Shown piece after piece: positions 37,897-50,433 of a DNA stretch of 64,000 nucleotides (position 1 is the stretch's first letter; every line of letters begins with the position of its first letter). The notes under the pieces were generated by a model. It was not told where the DNA came from. It did not search any database and saw only the letters and a program-made list of their open reading frames with translations. The DNA is from Chaetorhynchus papuensis (taxonomy: Eukaryota > Chordata > Aves > Passeriformes > Rhipiduridae). The translations under genes and the position numbers were made by a program. The stretch covers positions 48,304-112,303 of the forward strand of contig VWYX01000827.1 of assembly GCA_013396525.1 (NCBI GenBank). Direction: 5' to 3'.

Positions 37897-39004
37897 TTTC
37901 ATTATTTGAAATGATACGAGGTAGCTCAACAGAATATTCAGGGAAAAACTAATAAAAGGAACACTCAGCGCCACATTGACATAATTATCATTTGCTTTTT
38001 AATACTGTAAACTCACATAAACACAGCAGGTTCTCACCTAAGTATAGAAGTCTGCTGAGAATAAAAGTACATCTGATTTCCTAATAAATTAGAAGAATAA
38101 GGAACTCCTTTAGGAAAAAAAAATCAACATAAAAAAGACCTTGCAGTCACTCTTAGATGTCAAATGCCATTAAGTACAACTTTGTCTGTTGCTAGAGAAG
38201 ATAAAAGCTGTATTTAAAAGCCTTGCCAAAAATGTCCTTTTCAGTACTAATTAGCATCAATGGTCAAAGCCGCTAGAGCAAAAGAAGAACAGAGAAAGGG
38301 AGGACAAGAGGAATAAGTACCATCACTGACACTAACAGGATTTTTTTAAGCTTTGTCTCATGATACATTAAAGGATATTTTTCTTTTCATATGATGTCCA
38401 AAGCTTACAAGTGCGACGAGCAGATGCCCTTCTCTATCTGCATTAAAATCAAGTCGAAAGGCACACAAAGAAGAGCCACAGCAGAAAGTGCGTCTTCCCA
38501 CTGTTTACCCAGTGAGAAATTAGCAGTTCTGCAGTGTAAAATGAAGCTGAGACCTCCTTGTCATATTTGAGAGCACTTTTGCTTCCTACTTCAGGATTTT
38601 TCAGCCCATTCTCCATATCAACAGGAAAAGACTGAAGCACAGTTAAAGAGAGCGAGTCCACCTGACTGTGTGGATTTTGCCTTAATGCTTTTTACAGTCA
38701 CATGCATTTTACAGAGTCTCAAAATGGGCAATTTTACTGTTGCAGCAATGAAATACATTGGGAATTGCAACCGGTTTGCCTTTTCCAGCTTTGGCTGTGC
38801 AAAACAGCCCCTTGTTGACAATGAAAGCATCAGAGGTCAAGAGATGCAGGAGTTTCTCATGTATCAGAGTGGAAAGTAGGTCATCAGGTCTGTTCTGCCA
38901 CGGTGCCAAAACCAGCTTGGTCTTATCTTTTCAAAGTGCTGGGGGCCAAGCTGTGCATTTGTCTTCCCTGCTACCTCCAATGCATCTGGCACAGCTTAAA
39001 AATT
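37897..39004. other. A+T-rich non-coding sequence
   Basis: No gene recognised. Overlapping chance frames occur on both strands at 38618-38909. Confidence 0.5.
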
Positions 39005-39082
39005 CAACATAACCCACCCAAAAAAAAAGCCCCAAAACACCCCAACCCAACAAACCAAAAAAAAACCCCTCCAAACCCCTGA
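39005..39082 (-). repeat. A/C-rich low-complexity tract
   Basis: The plus strand is almost only A and C with C runs of 3-4 (39013-39019, 39030-39033, 39040-39048, 39066-39069). The minus strand is therefore G/T-rich like the tract at 6052-6169. One loop is about 10 bases and another about 17, so the quadruplex pattern is imperfect. Confidence 0.75.
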
Positions 39083-42000
39083 GTCTTTTCACTTCCATGA
39101 TCACCTGAATTTCATTCATTTCCACAGATTAATTTCTTTCAAAAATACAGTCCCTGCTCACGTCTCATCCACACAGAGTTAAGTCTGGAGCAACTGTGGG
39201 AGTGCTGCAGTTCCCTGGGTATAATCAGACATGAGAATTCGTATATTTCATAATTACTGCTAACTCAAAATATGGGTCAGAGCCTAAAAACTGATTAGCC
39301 CCTTGAGCTTTTCATGTCTCTTCTTGTCATGAGTGGCATGACAGGGGAAGGAGAATAAACAGCCCTCCCCCTCACACGCAGCACACAGCCAGCCTGGGGC
39401 AGGGAACCTTCGATGCACAGGCTGGGAACAGCATTGCCATGATAGATACACCATCTTCCCAAATCTAACCTGTCATTCTGCTTCAGTCCTTCTCATGAGG
39501 GGATCTTCTTTCACCTTCCTGACCATGCCCCAAATTCTCTGAATCGGTGCTAAATGCTTGAACCAACTTCCCTAAGTTGAAAGCCTGGTTTGCCCTCAGC
39601 ATCCTGCCAATATTTGATTTATTACTGGAAAAAGCATCACAAGTACAAGCCTACAAATAGTAGATCTTAGCCTTATCCTGTCTTTTCATTATGGACAGGA
39701 TCATTTTAGACTGTCCACATCATGCTGAAGAGATGGAAATGGTTTTGCTCGCTATGAGTCTTGTAGGAGAATCAATGAGTTAATGATGAATTGTTTGACT
39801 ATTGAGTTGCTCTGCATTTGGGATTCCAGCTGCAGGGATGTTCACACAAAGAAAAGAGGGGTTTTCTCTGTATTCTGAAGAAAGGTGTTCCAAAGGCCTG
39901 AGGGACTGGTTTTTTTAGGAAATGATCTTCAGTGTACGAAGTGCAGTGAAGCCAATCTCTTTCCATGTAATGAAAACTATAAGTGACCAACATCAGCATT
40001 TCCACAGCAAATGGGCACAGCGAGGCACGGCATATGAACAACAAACATTTTTAGGATGTATTGTTTCTGAAGAGAAAGTTTACTTAGTACATATACTAAT
40101 TAAATCTTCCACTCAACACCAGACACAAAAATCAAAATGCTGAGGAAAAAAGAAATAGGGTTTTTTTGTTAAGACAGAAGAAGGGACTTTTACCTCAAAA
40201 CAGAAAATCGCCACTTAAATGAAAGTTTATGGTATTCCTTTTTTTCATTTATTTTAAGTTATTGATCTCTGCAACTGCCATGAAAGGAGGTTATATTATT
40301 GCTTGATGTTCATTTTTTCCTAATTATTAATGCCGTTCCATTGGACACCCCCTCCTTGTCCCAGGAGGCACAGATACAAGGAACCCAAATTGCTGCTAAG
40401 CAAAGTGAATGCCCCATCCAGATCTCCACAGAAATCAAGCCTCTCTATGGGAAGCAGAGCCTCAAATTGCTGCAGGTTAGTTTGTATAAGCAATTCCAAC
40501 CCACGTGGGATGAAGAGAAGATGAAAGCCAGCAAAGAATCCCCAGTTCTTCCTGTGTAAACGCGTTTTTCTTCACGTCTAAAGTTCACCAGGAAGGGCTT
40601 GATGCACCACAAGAGGAGGAATCAGGAAGGCAACACGAGGTTTTCCTTCCCAGCGCGTCTCATGCAGACTCAGAAATGCTTTCTGACAGCTCCTCACGTG
40701 TTGGAGAGGAATTCTTCGACGTGCAATCAGCAAGGGGGTCTCTGTAGATGCAGCTTGGCATATGGTATCTCAGATTTCTCAGTGACAAGTGGCATGTTAG
40801 CAGAGCAACGGAGTAGCAGGGAAAAAAGACGTTTTGCTAATCACTCCCTGTTGCCCACACCCTCAGGCAGAATCATATTGCTTTATGCAGATGAGCTCAT
40901 AACAGTTTCTTCAATTTAGCTTTTATATAAAAAAAGTGCCAGCTCCTAACGCTGTGTCAACAGGCACCCGAGGGCCTTCCACTTTACTTTGCAAGTGTAT
41001 TACTATTTAAAGATGAGCTTTTAGCTTAACATCATTGCTTGCCTTCGGAGTTTAATTACCGCCCTCCCCATGAGGCCCAGTGAACCATCCACTCCTCCCA
41101 CGGGAGTTCTGCCTGGCAATGATCTTTAACTAAATAAGTAAATGCCAAATAAGTGCTTCTTAAAGATGCAGGGGCTTGTTCCCTGCCCAGCTCTGATGCT
41201 GCAGAAGCCAGGCTCTGGTTTGGATCTCCCTGGCAGGGAGCCATGTTGAATTTGGAGCTCTCAGTTAAAAATCTCATCTCACTGATATGAACTAGAAAGG
41301 GGGATTTTTAAAAAAATTGAATTTTTTTTTTTCTTTTGCTGTGTCTTGTGCTCAATTATCCCACATCATTACCTATAGGCAGACATAAATCACTGAAACG
41401 AGACTCTGGTACCCAGTTACACCAACTGTGTATAAAACCTGCATTCTTTACATTATTCCCCCAAACTATTTTCCCACATTTCTTTCCACCACCTCTATCT
41501 GCAGGATTAGAATATTAGTATTGCAGAACAATTCATTCCCTTGAAATAAATATCCAAGACTTAAAATAGGTCAACACAAAAGCATTTAATTCTGTAACAA
41601 TTCAAGCTACTGGGCAAGACAGAGGCTAAAAACTCAACAGTGTCCTATCATGGAAAGAGGAATTTAAACAGGCTTTGGGGTTTTTTTAGAAAATGGAAAT
41701 AACAAAAATTGTCGCAGCCAGGTGTGGTTTCAGAGATGTGGGAGTGTTACAAAGCAGGTACAGCAAAAATGATCCCAGATCTTAGAACCCTGTACCCAAA
41801 TTGCACCCATCTGTACTTCAGGACAGCACACACAGCTCTGACTGAGCTGGAAAGGAACAGAGCAGGGGATCTGTCTTGCCTGACTTCTCTGCTAACAGGA
41901 AAATAACCCAGTTTGGGCACATCCCACCAGAGCAATCATCACACCATCAGACTCTGGCTGTGTTTTCTGGGGCACTGCTCAGCACACGGAGCAAATGATC

Positions 42001-43728
42001 ATAAAATCACATTGTGAATGTGCCTCTTGGACCTGTCCCTGGCTTGAGAAACAAAATCCAGGCCAGAGTGGCTTTAAAGAACTTTGGGTCTGAAATTAAA
42101 ATGAAGCTTCCCATCATGTAATTATATAAACATAATGGGTTTGTTTTGTAGAGTTGCAAGAAATCACTTTCTTCCTCTGTGTTTCAGAATATAAAATCCC
42201 TAATCATAATGTTCTGGACCAAATAAAAGTACTTCCATTTTACCTAGAGAGGGCAAAATACTGTTTTGTTTGTGCATCAGGTTGGAAAAACATGCAAGCA
42301 TCAAGTAAACGGAGTGCACAACATCACCATCTTCAGAAGAGAGCAGAAAGCTGCAGTTTCTTGCAGGCTCCCTATGAATTATGGATGTGGCAGCAGGCCT
42401 CTGGCAACATTTTGCTATAATGTTAATTTTTCTCTTTTTTGATTTTCTGTTATTTGTGTTTATAAGGAAAGCTGTCAAGCATCAAAACCCAGGAGTGTTC
42501 TTAAAATATTTACTTGGTCTCTGAAGGTGTGAACTGCAGTTGAATAAAACCTCATCTTAAAGCTTTTATTTTTATATTGTTTTCCTCTCTAGGACATTTG
42601 AGTGTTTTACAAACATGACCACTCCTTCCTTTGAAAACACTAACTAGAATGAAAACTAAGCCCGCATTTCTCCACCTGTCAACTCCTGTGCACGTTGCAG
42701 GGTTTGTTTAGCTACTGTGGAAAAGCCAAGCCAGGTAAGTGATTTCCCCTTCTTTGTTTCTTTTTCCTTAGACAAAATAATTCAGAATAATTGAAATGGA
42801 CATGGCTACCACTCTCTGTGTGCATTTTAAGCTCTGACTGTGCTTATTTACAGGAATTATGTCTAAACACTGACTTTGCTCATTTCTTTGAGAAGATCGG
42901 AGAGGCTTTGTTGTGTCTGCCCACCACGAGAGAGCAGAAATGAACAGGATACAAGAAACTCTGAGCAGTGCAGGATTTGAAAAATATAAAAGTTAAAACC
43001 TAAGGCCATCAGCCCAAGCAAAACATCAGCTCAGCTACAAATAAAGACCAAGAGTATATGTTGAAAGAGCCAAAGGAGGACAGGATTGTCTATGGGTGGA
43101 GGAGCAAATAAGTGCTATAGAAGTGCTATAGTTTATAGAAATGAACTTCTTTTACCAGCTTAAAATGTCTAACTTATAGACTCGTGGCAAAGGGGATTTT
43201 TGAACCCTACCAGGACTTCCCATCCTGCTTTGACACAGCTAAAAGTGTTTCACAGCCTCGTGACTTCTACATTTGCTCCTGTCTGTGTTTTCAGAACAGG
43301 AAGACAGAACTTCCTAAAAAGATGTTGGCAAGTGAATCATTCTGGGAGTCTTCAGCTATTTTCTCCACATTAAATAATCATACTAAAGTGTTTCCCACAT
43401 GTTACCCAATTCCTTGACAGTGCTGCTCCAGCTGTAAAATCAAACCTCCCCTGTGCCACTAGACCTTTCTTGCACGGTTAAATGAAAGCAGCAAGTTATG
43501 CCATGAGTAGCACAGGCTGAAGAGCTGGATGCTGCATGGAGCCTTCCCACAGATTTATTCCTGCTTTAAATATGATAATAGCATTATTTCATGCACATAC
43601 TGTAATCACTGAAATATGCCAGCGATCTGTAAACGAGCATTAAAGATCAGATAAAACCAGATTTCTTATGTTTCAGACATGGATTACTGTTAAAATCCAA
43701 CCCGGAAATTGAAGCAATCCTAAGCATC
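39083..43728. other. A+T-rich non-coding sequence
   Basis: No gene or repeat family recognised. A good splice-acceptor-like site at about 42187 precedes an open stretch of 39 codons, treated as a weak cryptic-exon candidate. Confidence 0.5.
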
Positions 43729-43759
43729 TTTTTTTTTTTTTTCTCTTTTTTTTTTTTTA
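43729..43759. repeat. Two poly-T runs
   Basis: Two 14-base T runs are separated by ctc. No adjacent retrotransposed body was recognised on either side. Confidence 0.85.
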
Positions 43760-46700
43760 ATCAGCATTACAGCTCCAAACCATCTGTACTTAATTGTAAG
43801 ACAACAAATAGTCTAAAAACCAGCAAGGATTAAGAGGACAAAGCTTCTTATGGACTGTTTATATCAGAGAAATTTAAAGACTTCTAAGATCACAGCACTT
43901 CTTGTGCACTTGTTTTATTTCGCTCTGGCCCCTGTGTTTATCTTCCAAAATGGAAATACATAGAGCACGTTGATCAGTGCCGCAGCAGCAGTAAGAGGTT
44001 TATCAGGGTCTTAAACTTTGATGAGAAATCCACTGATAGCTTAAGAGCTGGCTGACATTTACCCCTAAAGGTCATGCAGGGCAAGAAGACCAACTGCTGA
44101 GCTCCAGTGCTCCACTGACTCCCAGAACTGGAGAAACTGGGCCAGTGGAGTAGGGTGGGAGACATTTTGCATGCCACGCTTCATGTGTAGCAGAGAAAGT
44201 CGTTTCATTTGTGTGGAATGAGGGGCAGAGATTTGGCTGCAGCTCTGTGGAAGGGAGAAATGGAAGCGTCAGGCACCAAAAGGGTCACCCAAGAGCCTTT
44301 GGTGTGGATGGCGTTGTCGCTGTTTTTATGCGGACACGTAAAAAACCCACGAGTCCAAATCAGAAGAAAAGCGGCAAGCCGAGCCGAGTTTTAATAATTT
44401 TCTGAGGTTTTTACATGTTAGTTCACAAAGTGAGCTAGATGGCATAAAATAATTGGTTCTTCTGGCCAGCCACCCCCCTGAGGGGCTGACCCAACTTCTA
44501 GCACTTAGCAGGCAAGTGTTTTTCTAACTGAAATAATAACAATTTGGGAAAAACAAGAGTAGGTGCGAATATTGTTAAACACTGGTAACATTGTTTTTCT
44601 TAACATGCTTGGGAAAGACAGAGTTCTCACAAAATACTAGAGAGCTGAAGAAATTCACTGCTAAAGCTCTGTCAGCATCAACATGGCGTTATGTCCATCT
44701 CCTCCTGATGAACAACTTCAGTGTCTTGAGCACCTCCAAAATGTTTTGGAGTGTGGTGCTCATTCAGCTGTGCTTGCATTCTTTTTTAATTTATTCCCTT
44801 TGCCAGCCGTGATTTGTTTCAATCACTGGCTGGAAAGTAATATTGTGCAATTAAATAACAATTCATGAGATGAAGAACCGACATCGACCTGTCAAAGTCA
44901 GCACTTTGCCCACCTGCCAACTATGGCTCTCTTCATTAAAGCAGCACTTGGTGTGTCTCCCAAAAAAATCCATATCTGCGGAAGGGAAAAACCTGCACAA
45001 CAGAAACTTCCTTTTAGGGCTCTTTCTTCTTGTCTTTAAGCTCCTCTTTAAATTCTTTTATTCTCTTAGATCTCTTAAAAAAGAAATTCTTAAAAAAAAA
45101 AAAAAAAGAAATTCAAGCTTGCTCTAAAACACATCAAAAACTCCAAAAAAGCTCTTAGTGCCATTTCTCCTGGGACTTCTTATGCACTAAATTAAACGCA
45201 AATGCTCTAAAAATAACTGGGAAAATATTTAAAGTTGAGTGAGACGTTACAACTAATAATCTGTTCTTTAAAATAAACATGCACGTTTTTAAATACAGTA
45301 ATAAAGAATTGTCTGCCTGGCACACAGACTGCTCTAAATGGTTTCTGCATCCTTGAAAAGCTGGACGATATTGGCTGAGTCCAGGTTACAAGTTTGTCTC
45401 CAACACATTTTTTTTTTTTTTTAGGGGTGAATTTTTTATTTCAAACACAAAAATGTCAAATGTCATCTAGGACAGTCAGTAAACAATGCCATCTCTACAT
45501 TTTTGTAGTTAAAAAATATATTTAAGGTCACTATGTTAGAGGTTCATGCAGGTGAAGATTGCATTCTTTTTTCCCTCCTCAAATTCTTTCATTACCAGTT
45601 GTTAACATCTCCATTTTCATTTTAGTCACCTGCTTTTCAATAAATTAGCAAAAAATAGAGAAGGAACATTTCTTTAATTTTTTTTTTTTTTTGAGCAGAG
45701 GTAGCTCTACAACCTTACACTTTAACGTTGTTTTACTTCTCATTTGAAAAGATGACAAAATGAAAAGTTACAGGGATCCAGTCTCACATATCCCTCTGTT
45801 TTGAGATGAAGATTATTTCAGAATTAGTGCTGTCTTTAAGCCCACTGCCTTACTGGCTTTGCCAACTCATAAATCCAATTAAGATTCCAGGCTGCATTTT
45901 AAAATCTTAAGAGTCAATGTGTAAACCTACAAACAGCACATCCTCCAGGGCAAATGTCTGTGGCCTCATAACCTCCTTGTCTCAAATGAAGCTGTTTAAT
46001 TTGATTTTTTTATCCTGTTTTATATCTATACACATGCCTAGCTGTTCTTAGAAGTAATCTTTTTAAAGCAAACTCGTATAGATGTGCTAAAAAAGTGCAT
46101 TATGTCCATGCCTCCTGGGCAAGATGGGACTTCCTGAATGGGACATCTCAGGAGAATCATTCTAATATTTAAAATCTTAATTTTATACTTCCAGACATTT
46201 AAACAAGATCCTATTCCATCATGAATAGAGAAGATGGTAATTTTGTACCTAGGAGTATTTTCAAGGAAAAAAAATTAAAATTGTGTTTGTTTAGGAAACA
46301 AAACAAACCAAAAAGAAGCTCTAATGGTCTGTAGGGTGTTTACTCTAATAATTGATTTCATTTCTCGCACCTGCTAGACATTGTAACAAAATGAAACAGT
46401 TAAAAATAGAAAGTAGTTTTTATTCAGGTATTTTTTCAGTGCTGATACTTAGTTCCAGTCTTCATCTCTAACTGAACTTCACTGACTAATTTTAATTAGG
46501 CAAGATCTGGTCAAATGAACAACTTTTTTATTTATTTCTCAGATTTTTTTTTTCATTTTATTACCTTTCTTTATTGTTTTAAATTACAAGACAGACTGCT
46601 TGTACGTTAGTGGAAAAAAAAAAAAATTAGATATCTGTCTAATAAAACTCAGCTCACAAATTTATTCTGCTCACATGAACCCACACAGCAATTTCTCTCT

Positions 46701-49159
46701 TGTCCGTATTTTAAGGCTTGTTCTACACACACCATCCCAAATAACGTTATAATTCCCATATGTGCACACCTCACTTCTGTCAATGAAGTTATTGCAACCC
46801 ACAGGGGGAAAGAGAAAATAAAAAATTAAAGGAAAAAATGTGAGGGTCACAACACCAAACAGTTTGGCTTCCAGCCTCTAATTGTTGAGATTCCTCTCAG
46901 CACCTGAGGAAAGGCAAATAAAAATACCAGTGAATGCAGTCTTGCACATCTGCTCATTGTGTTCAAAATCAGGGATATTCCAGATTTTCTGGATTGCTTA
47001 AAGTGGGTCAGGAAGTCCAGGAATAACTGGTAAACCTCAGCTTCTGTAGGATTCAGTGCAGATGAACAGTGACCACTGGGAAAATCCCTCATTTATTCCA
47101 GAGGAGTTACTCCAGGACTGCTGGACATCCCCAAAATTCAGATAAACATTGACTTCCCATCAAAGACTGCAGAATAACACAGGCCGTAAAGCAGAAAACT
47201 CTCTGTGGGAAAAAACCAACACCTAAACCCCCCCAAAATTTCCATTCACCGAAGCTCCTCAAAATGAAAGATTTGCTCGAATTTTCAATAGAGAAAAACC
47301 CCAAACCAAAGCTAAGTCAACTGAACCACTCTTGTCAAAGCCAAGTGCTTTGTTCAGGGCACGTTTGAGCCACTCTGAGGTTGTTCAGGGCTTTTCCTGA
47401 CCTTTTTTCCCCCTCCAAGCCAGGAGCTGCAGTCCTGGATGTCCCCCACGATGAGCCAAGCTCACTCATGGCCACGTGCTCCCCTCCTGCCTTATCCAAG
47501 AGAGGCAAGTTGGTCCTCCAAAGATGGATGTGACACTTTGAAAGGGTTAAACTATTGCAGTTAAATCTTGTAATAACTTAGTACTGTCATAATCTTATAA
47601 TCTTTATAATTACTAGCTCTGCCAGCCAGATCCTGTTCTGTTTTCTGCCATACAAAGACACATAGAAATTCGAGGTAATGAAATGACTGATTTTGTAGAC
47701 CCGAGGAAATAAAGCCACTATTTATGTGTGGAATGATAACAGCACAGAATTCCTAAAAATATACAAATCTGTGAAGTTTGGGACAAGCAGGGAAGTATTT
47801 ATTAGTATGGTTAAAATATTACATTGCAATGAAAGCTTTGCAGGTATTGCTTAAGAGCACCATAATAACAATTATATTAACTTAATTATCAGAATTTTTA
47901 TATAGTATTCTTTCTAACCCTATCCCTTAGATTCTCAAATTCAATGCAACAGAGAAATTGAGTTGATCTTTATAAAAATTAAGAGATGAGGTCTCTTTTT
48001 GACTAGAAACTCATGAAATAACACCAGAAAAAAGCTCAGAAAGCAGCACAAATGGCACAACAAACATACAGCTTGTCTTTTTAATAATCATAAAGAAAAT
48101 TACCTGGCTGTACTACAACTCCAATGTAAACACCACCCCCAGCAGCTGGGATTAGCTCCTAATCTGAATTTACAATCCCTAAACAACAGCTGGGATGTTT
48201 TCATGATTCAGAGCTCATATATTCAAATTGCCTCTGCCCTCACAAATTAAAAAAAAAAAAGAGAGAGAAAAGAAACAAACCAAAAAGAGGTTCCAGATTT
48301 ATAAAAGTCATCATCATCTCCTGGTTGGCCTAAAACAATCAACCTAAGGATGAAACTATCAGCCTGGAGGAAGCTAAAGCCTGGATATAATGCACCTGTC
48401 CCCTAAATTCGCTCCCTACTGGATATTATGTCAAGTGTAAGGGTTCAGTCTGGACTTCGTGCTGGGAATGTTGCACAACTGGGATCCCTAAAAGGCTTCC
48501 AAAAGCTTGAGGGCTGCCTTTGCTTCTCTGCTACTGAGGATGAGCAGAGTGCTCTTGTCTAGGAAACTTTTAATAGCATTTTGTCAAGACACTGAAATGT
48601 GTTAATACAGATTTCAAGTTGTTATAAACTGTTGGCATTAACTGCTCCAGCAAATTAGAAAGTCATCTTTTAATTTCATTCCTTTCTCCTTTCCATGTAG
48701 GATGTGTTTTGGTGAGCCTTCCCTCCTTTTTTTAGGAGATACCTTACATTTAGGTTAGTTTCTCCTCAATTTAGGAGCTTGCATCATTATCCTGCAACTC
48801 TTATTTCTCCCAAGGTGTTTCTCCTCCTTGAAACTCTTCCTTTTCCTACCAGCTCCTTCTGGCCTTACTTACCTCAGATTTTGTCTCCCACTTCTCTGTT
48901 TTTCCCAAATAATCTTTTCCCGGTTTTTTTTTGACTCATTCACCACCACTCCTTTCTCCCCTGTACTCCTGCATTTCCTTCCAGTGCCCTGAATTCCCTC
49001 CCCCTCATATATTTACTCACAGTTCCGCTCCCAATGACTCTCCCTGTCTCTCCCTGACCCTGCCACATCTGTCAAACAAATTATATCATATTCCCTAAAT
49101 GAGATATGGATCTCTGAGGATATAAATCTCTGAGCAGCACTGTTCGGTTGCCCTCAGGA
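43760..49159. other. A+T-rich non-coding sequence with several homopolymer runs
   Basis: A run of 16 A (45092-45107), a run of 15 T (45408-45422) and further A or T runs near 45680, 46615 and 48250 occur. None is attached to a recognised processed copy. The part near 47340-47410 faintly resembles antisense CR1 wording, but not well enough to call. Confidence 0.5.
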
Positions 49160-49300
49160 GCTGCTCGTTACTGAGGTGGGGAAAAGAGGAATGGCTGTTC
49201 TTCCCCATTCCTTTCCGTCCACCCACGGGGGAATTCGTGGAACCAAAGGGGTCGTTAACGTTTCTTTCCAAAACGGAAGGACAGCCAGCCTAAATAACGG
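49160..49300. promoter_or_regulatory. Small CpG cluster upstream of the 49369 open frame
   Basis: About eight CpGs fall within roughly 130 bases (for example in ttccgtccacccacgggg and gtcgttaacg), against a CpG-poor background. There is no TATA box. It is a weak promoter candidate, and local compositional drift explains it equally well. Confidence 0.22.
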
Positions 49301-49368
49301 GACTAAGGGGCACCAGGGCACAGACCTCTGTTGATTTACTCTGAAAGTGGACCAAGGGCAACCAAAAA

Positions 49369-49656
49369 ATGGCGTCAGGAGCTGGGCCAGCTGAATATCC
49401 TGAAAGAAGGCCAAAATCCCTGTGGAACAGTTGCCTCATCAACACCAGTCAAGGACCGCACTGCAGACACAGAAAACACCAGCAAAGTGGTTCAGATCAA
49501 AGTCTTCCAGCTGGAGTTACATCAGAGATCCACCTCAAAAACATGGAAATCTGGGATGAGATCCACCTCATCCAGCTTTTTGAGGCGACCAGCTGGGCAC
49601 CATCTAATCAATGGAGGGAGTATGACCTTTCTAGAAGGGCGTGTATGCTTTTCTAG
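49369..49656 (+). CDS. Speculative 95-codon open frame in a gene-like setting
   Basis: I do not recognise this protein. The ATG at 49369 has a strong vertebrate start context (A at -3, G at +4) and the frame runs 95 codons to TAG at 49654-49656. The product would be soluble, with a basic histidine-containing middle (HCRHRKHQQ) and an acidic-hydrophobic segment holding a short internal repeat (EIHL at two places, from a 13-bp direct repeat gagatccacctca). A CpG-rich patch lies about 80-200 bases upstream and an AATAAA signal lies 270 bases downstream at 49926-49931. An overlapping frame (49331-49714, TTG start) is also open. The alternatives are an untranslated transcript, an old retroviral or retrogene remnant, or chance. 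No known domain is visible. Confidence 0.13.
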   Translation: MASGAGPAEYPERRPKSLWNSCLINTSQGPHCRHRKHQQSGSDQSLPAGVTSEIHLKNMEIWDEIHLIQLFEATSWAPSNQWREYDLSRRACMLF

Positions 49657-49925
49657 ATTTTCTAAGAAAGGTGCCTTAGATCAGGGAGGTGAAATTAGTC
49701 ACATATTTCTATAGTTCATCTGAGAGAGGAGACCAAGACAGCTCCTTTTGGAGAAGATGGAGCCTTTCCATGACAGACAGGGTGCCGCTTCCTTCCCTGA
49801 CCCACTACCCCAGTACAGCAAGGACTTCTCCCTTCCAATATTTCCAAGGAAAGCAGAAATCAGTTTTCTAAGGTGGAAAAGCACTGTGGAAAGCATTAAA
49901 AAAACTTTATAAATTGTTTTTACGC

Positions 49926-49931
49926 AATAAA
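49926..49931 (+). terminator. AATAAA polyadenylation-signal word
   Basis: A canonical hexamer about 270 bases downstream of the stop at 49656. No clear G/T-rich downstream element follows. The hexamer is common in A+T-rich DNA, so its weight comes only from context. Confidence 0.25.
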
Positions 49932-50385
49932 CCTTCAGGCAATGACAGTGAGGACCCTCTGAGCTCACTTTACACTGCTGAGAACCCTACAAGAAGTTGG
50001 AGGGACAGGCAGCCCTGCCTGGCCATGTTTTAACTGCGTCCTTAAAAAACACCGTGTTCGGAGTCGGAGCAATATGGTTTTATGGAATCTGAATTGACAC
50101 ATTACTTAGAAATCTGATTTAGCAGCAGTCATAACTGCTCCAGGAAAGTGGTTTCTCTGCTGCAATAAACCAGGTTTATTGAATAGTTGTCTGGTAATCA
50201 GCCTGCAGTATGATTATTATTCTTTACTATCACCTGATTTCACCCTTCGTTTAGTAATGGCTGAGGTTATTCATCATTCCCCGACGAATTAAATTGCCAA
50301 AAGACTTTCATCCATCTTTCAGAGGGAAATTATTTCCTAAAATATTTTGAGAAGCATTGCTCTTTCACGTGCACACACATTTATT
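49932..50385. other. Non-coding sequence
   Basis: No gene or repeat recognised. Confidence 0.5.
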
Positions 50386-50401
50386 TATATATGTATGCAC
50401 G

Positions 50402-50432
<31 letters not shown>

Positions 50433-50433
50433 G
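50386..50433 (+). repeat. (CA)n microsatellite within a 48-bp alternating purine-pyrimidine tract
   Basis: From 50386 to 50433 every base alternates pyrimidine and purine: a TA run, then tgtatgcacgtgcgcgcac, then (AC)n to 50432. The centre gtgcgcgc is G+C-rich. Such tracts favour left-handed Z-DNA under negative supercoiling. Confidence 0.9.

Noticed and set aside
47340..47410. Possible antisense CR1-type wording ('caaagccaag', 'gttgttcagggctttt')
   Set aside because: Too short and too diverged to separate from chance.
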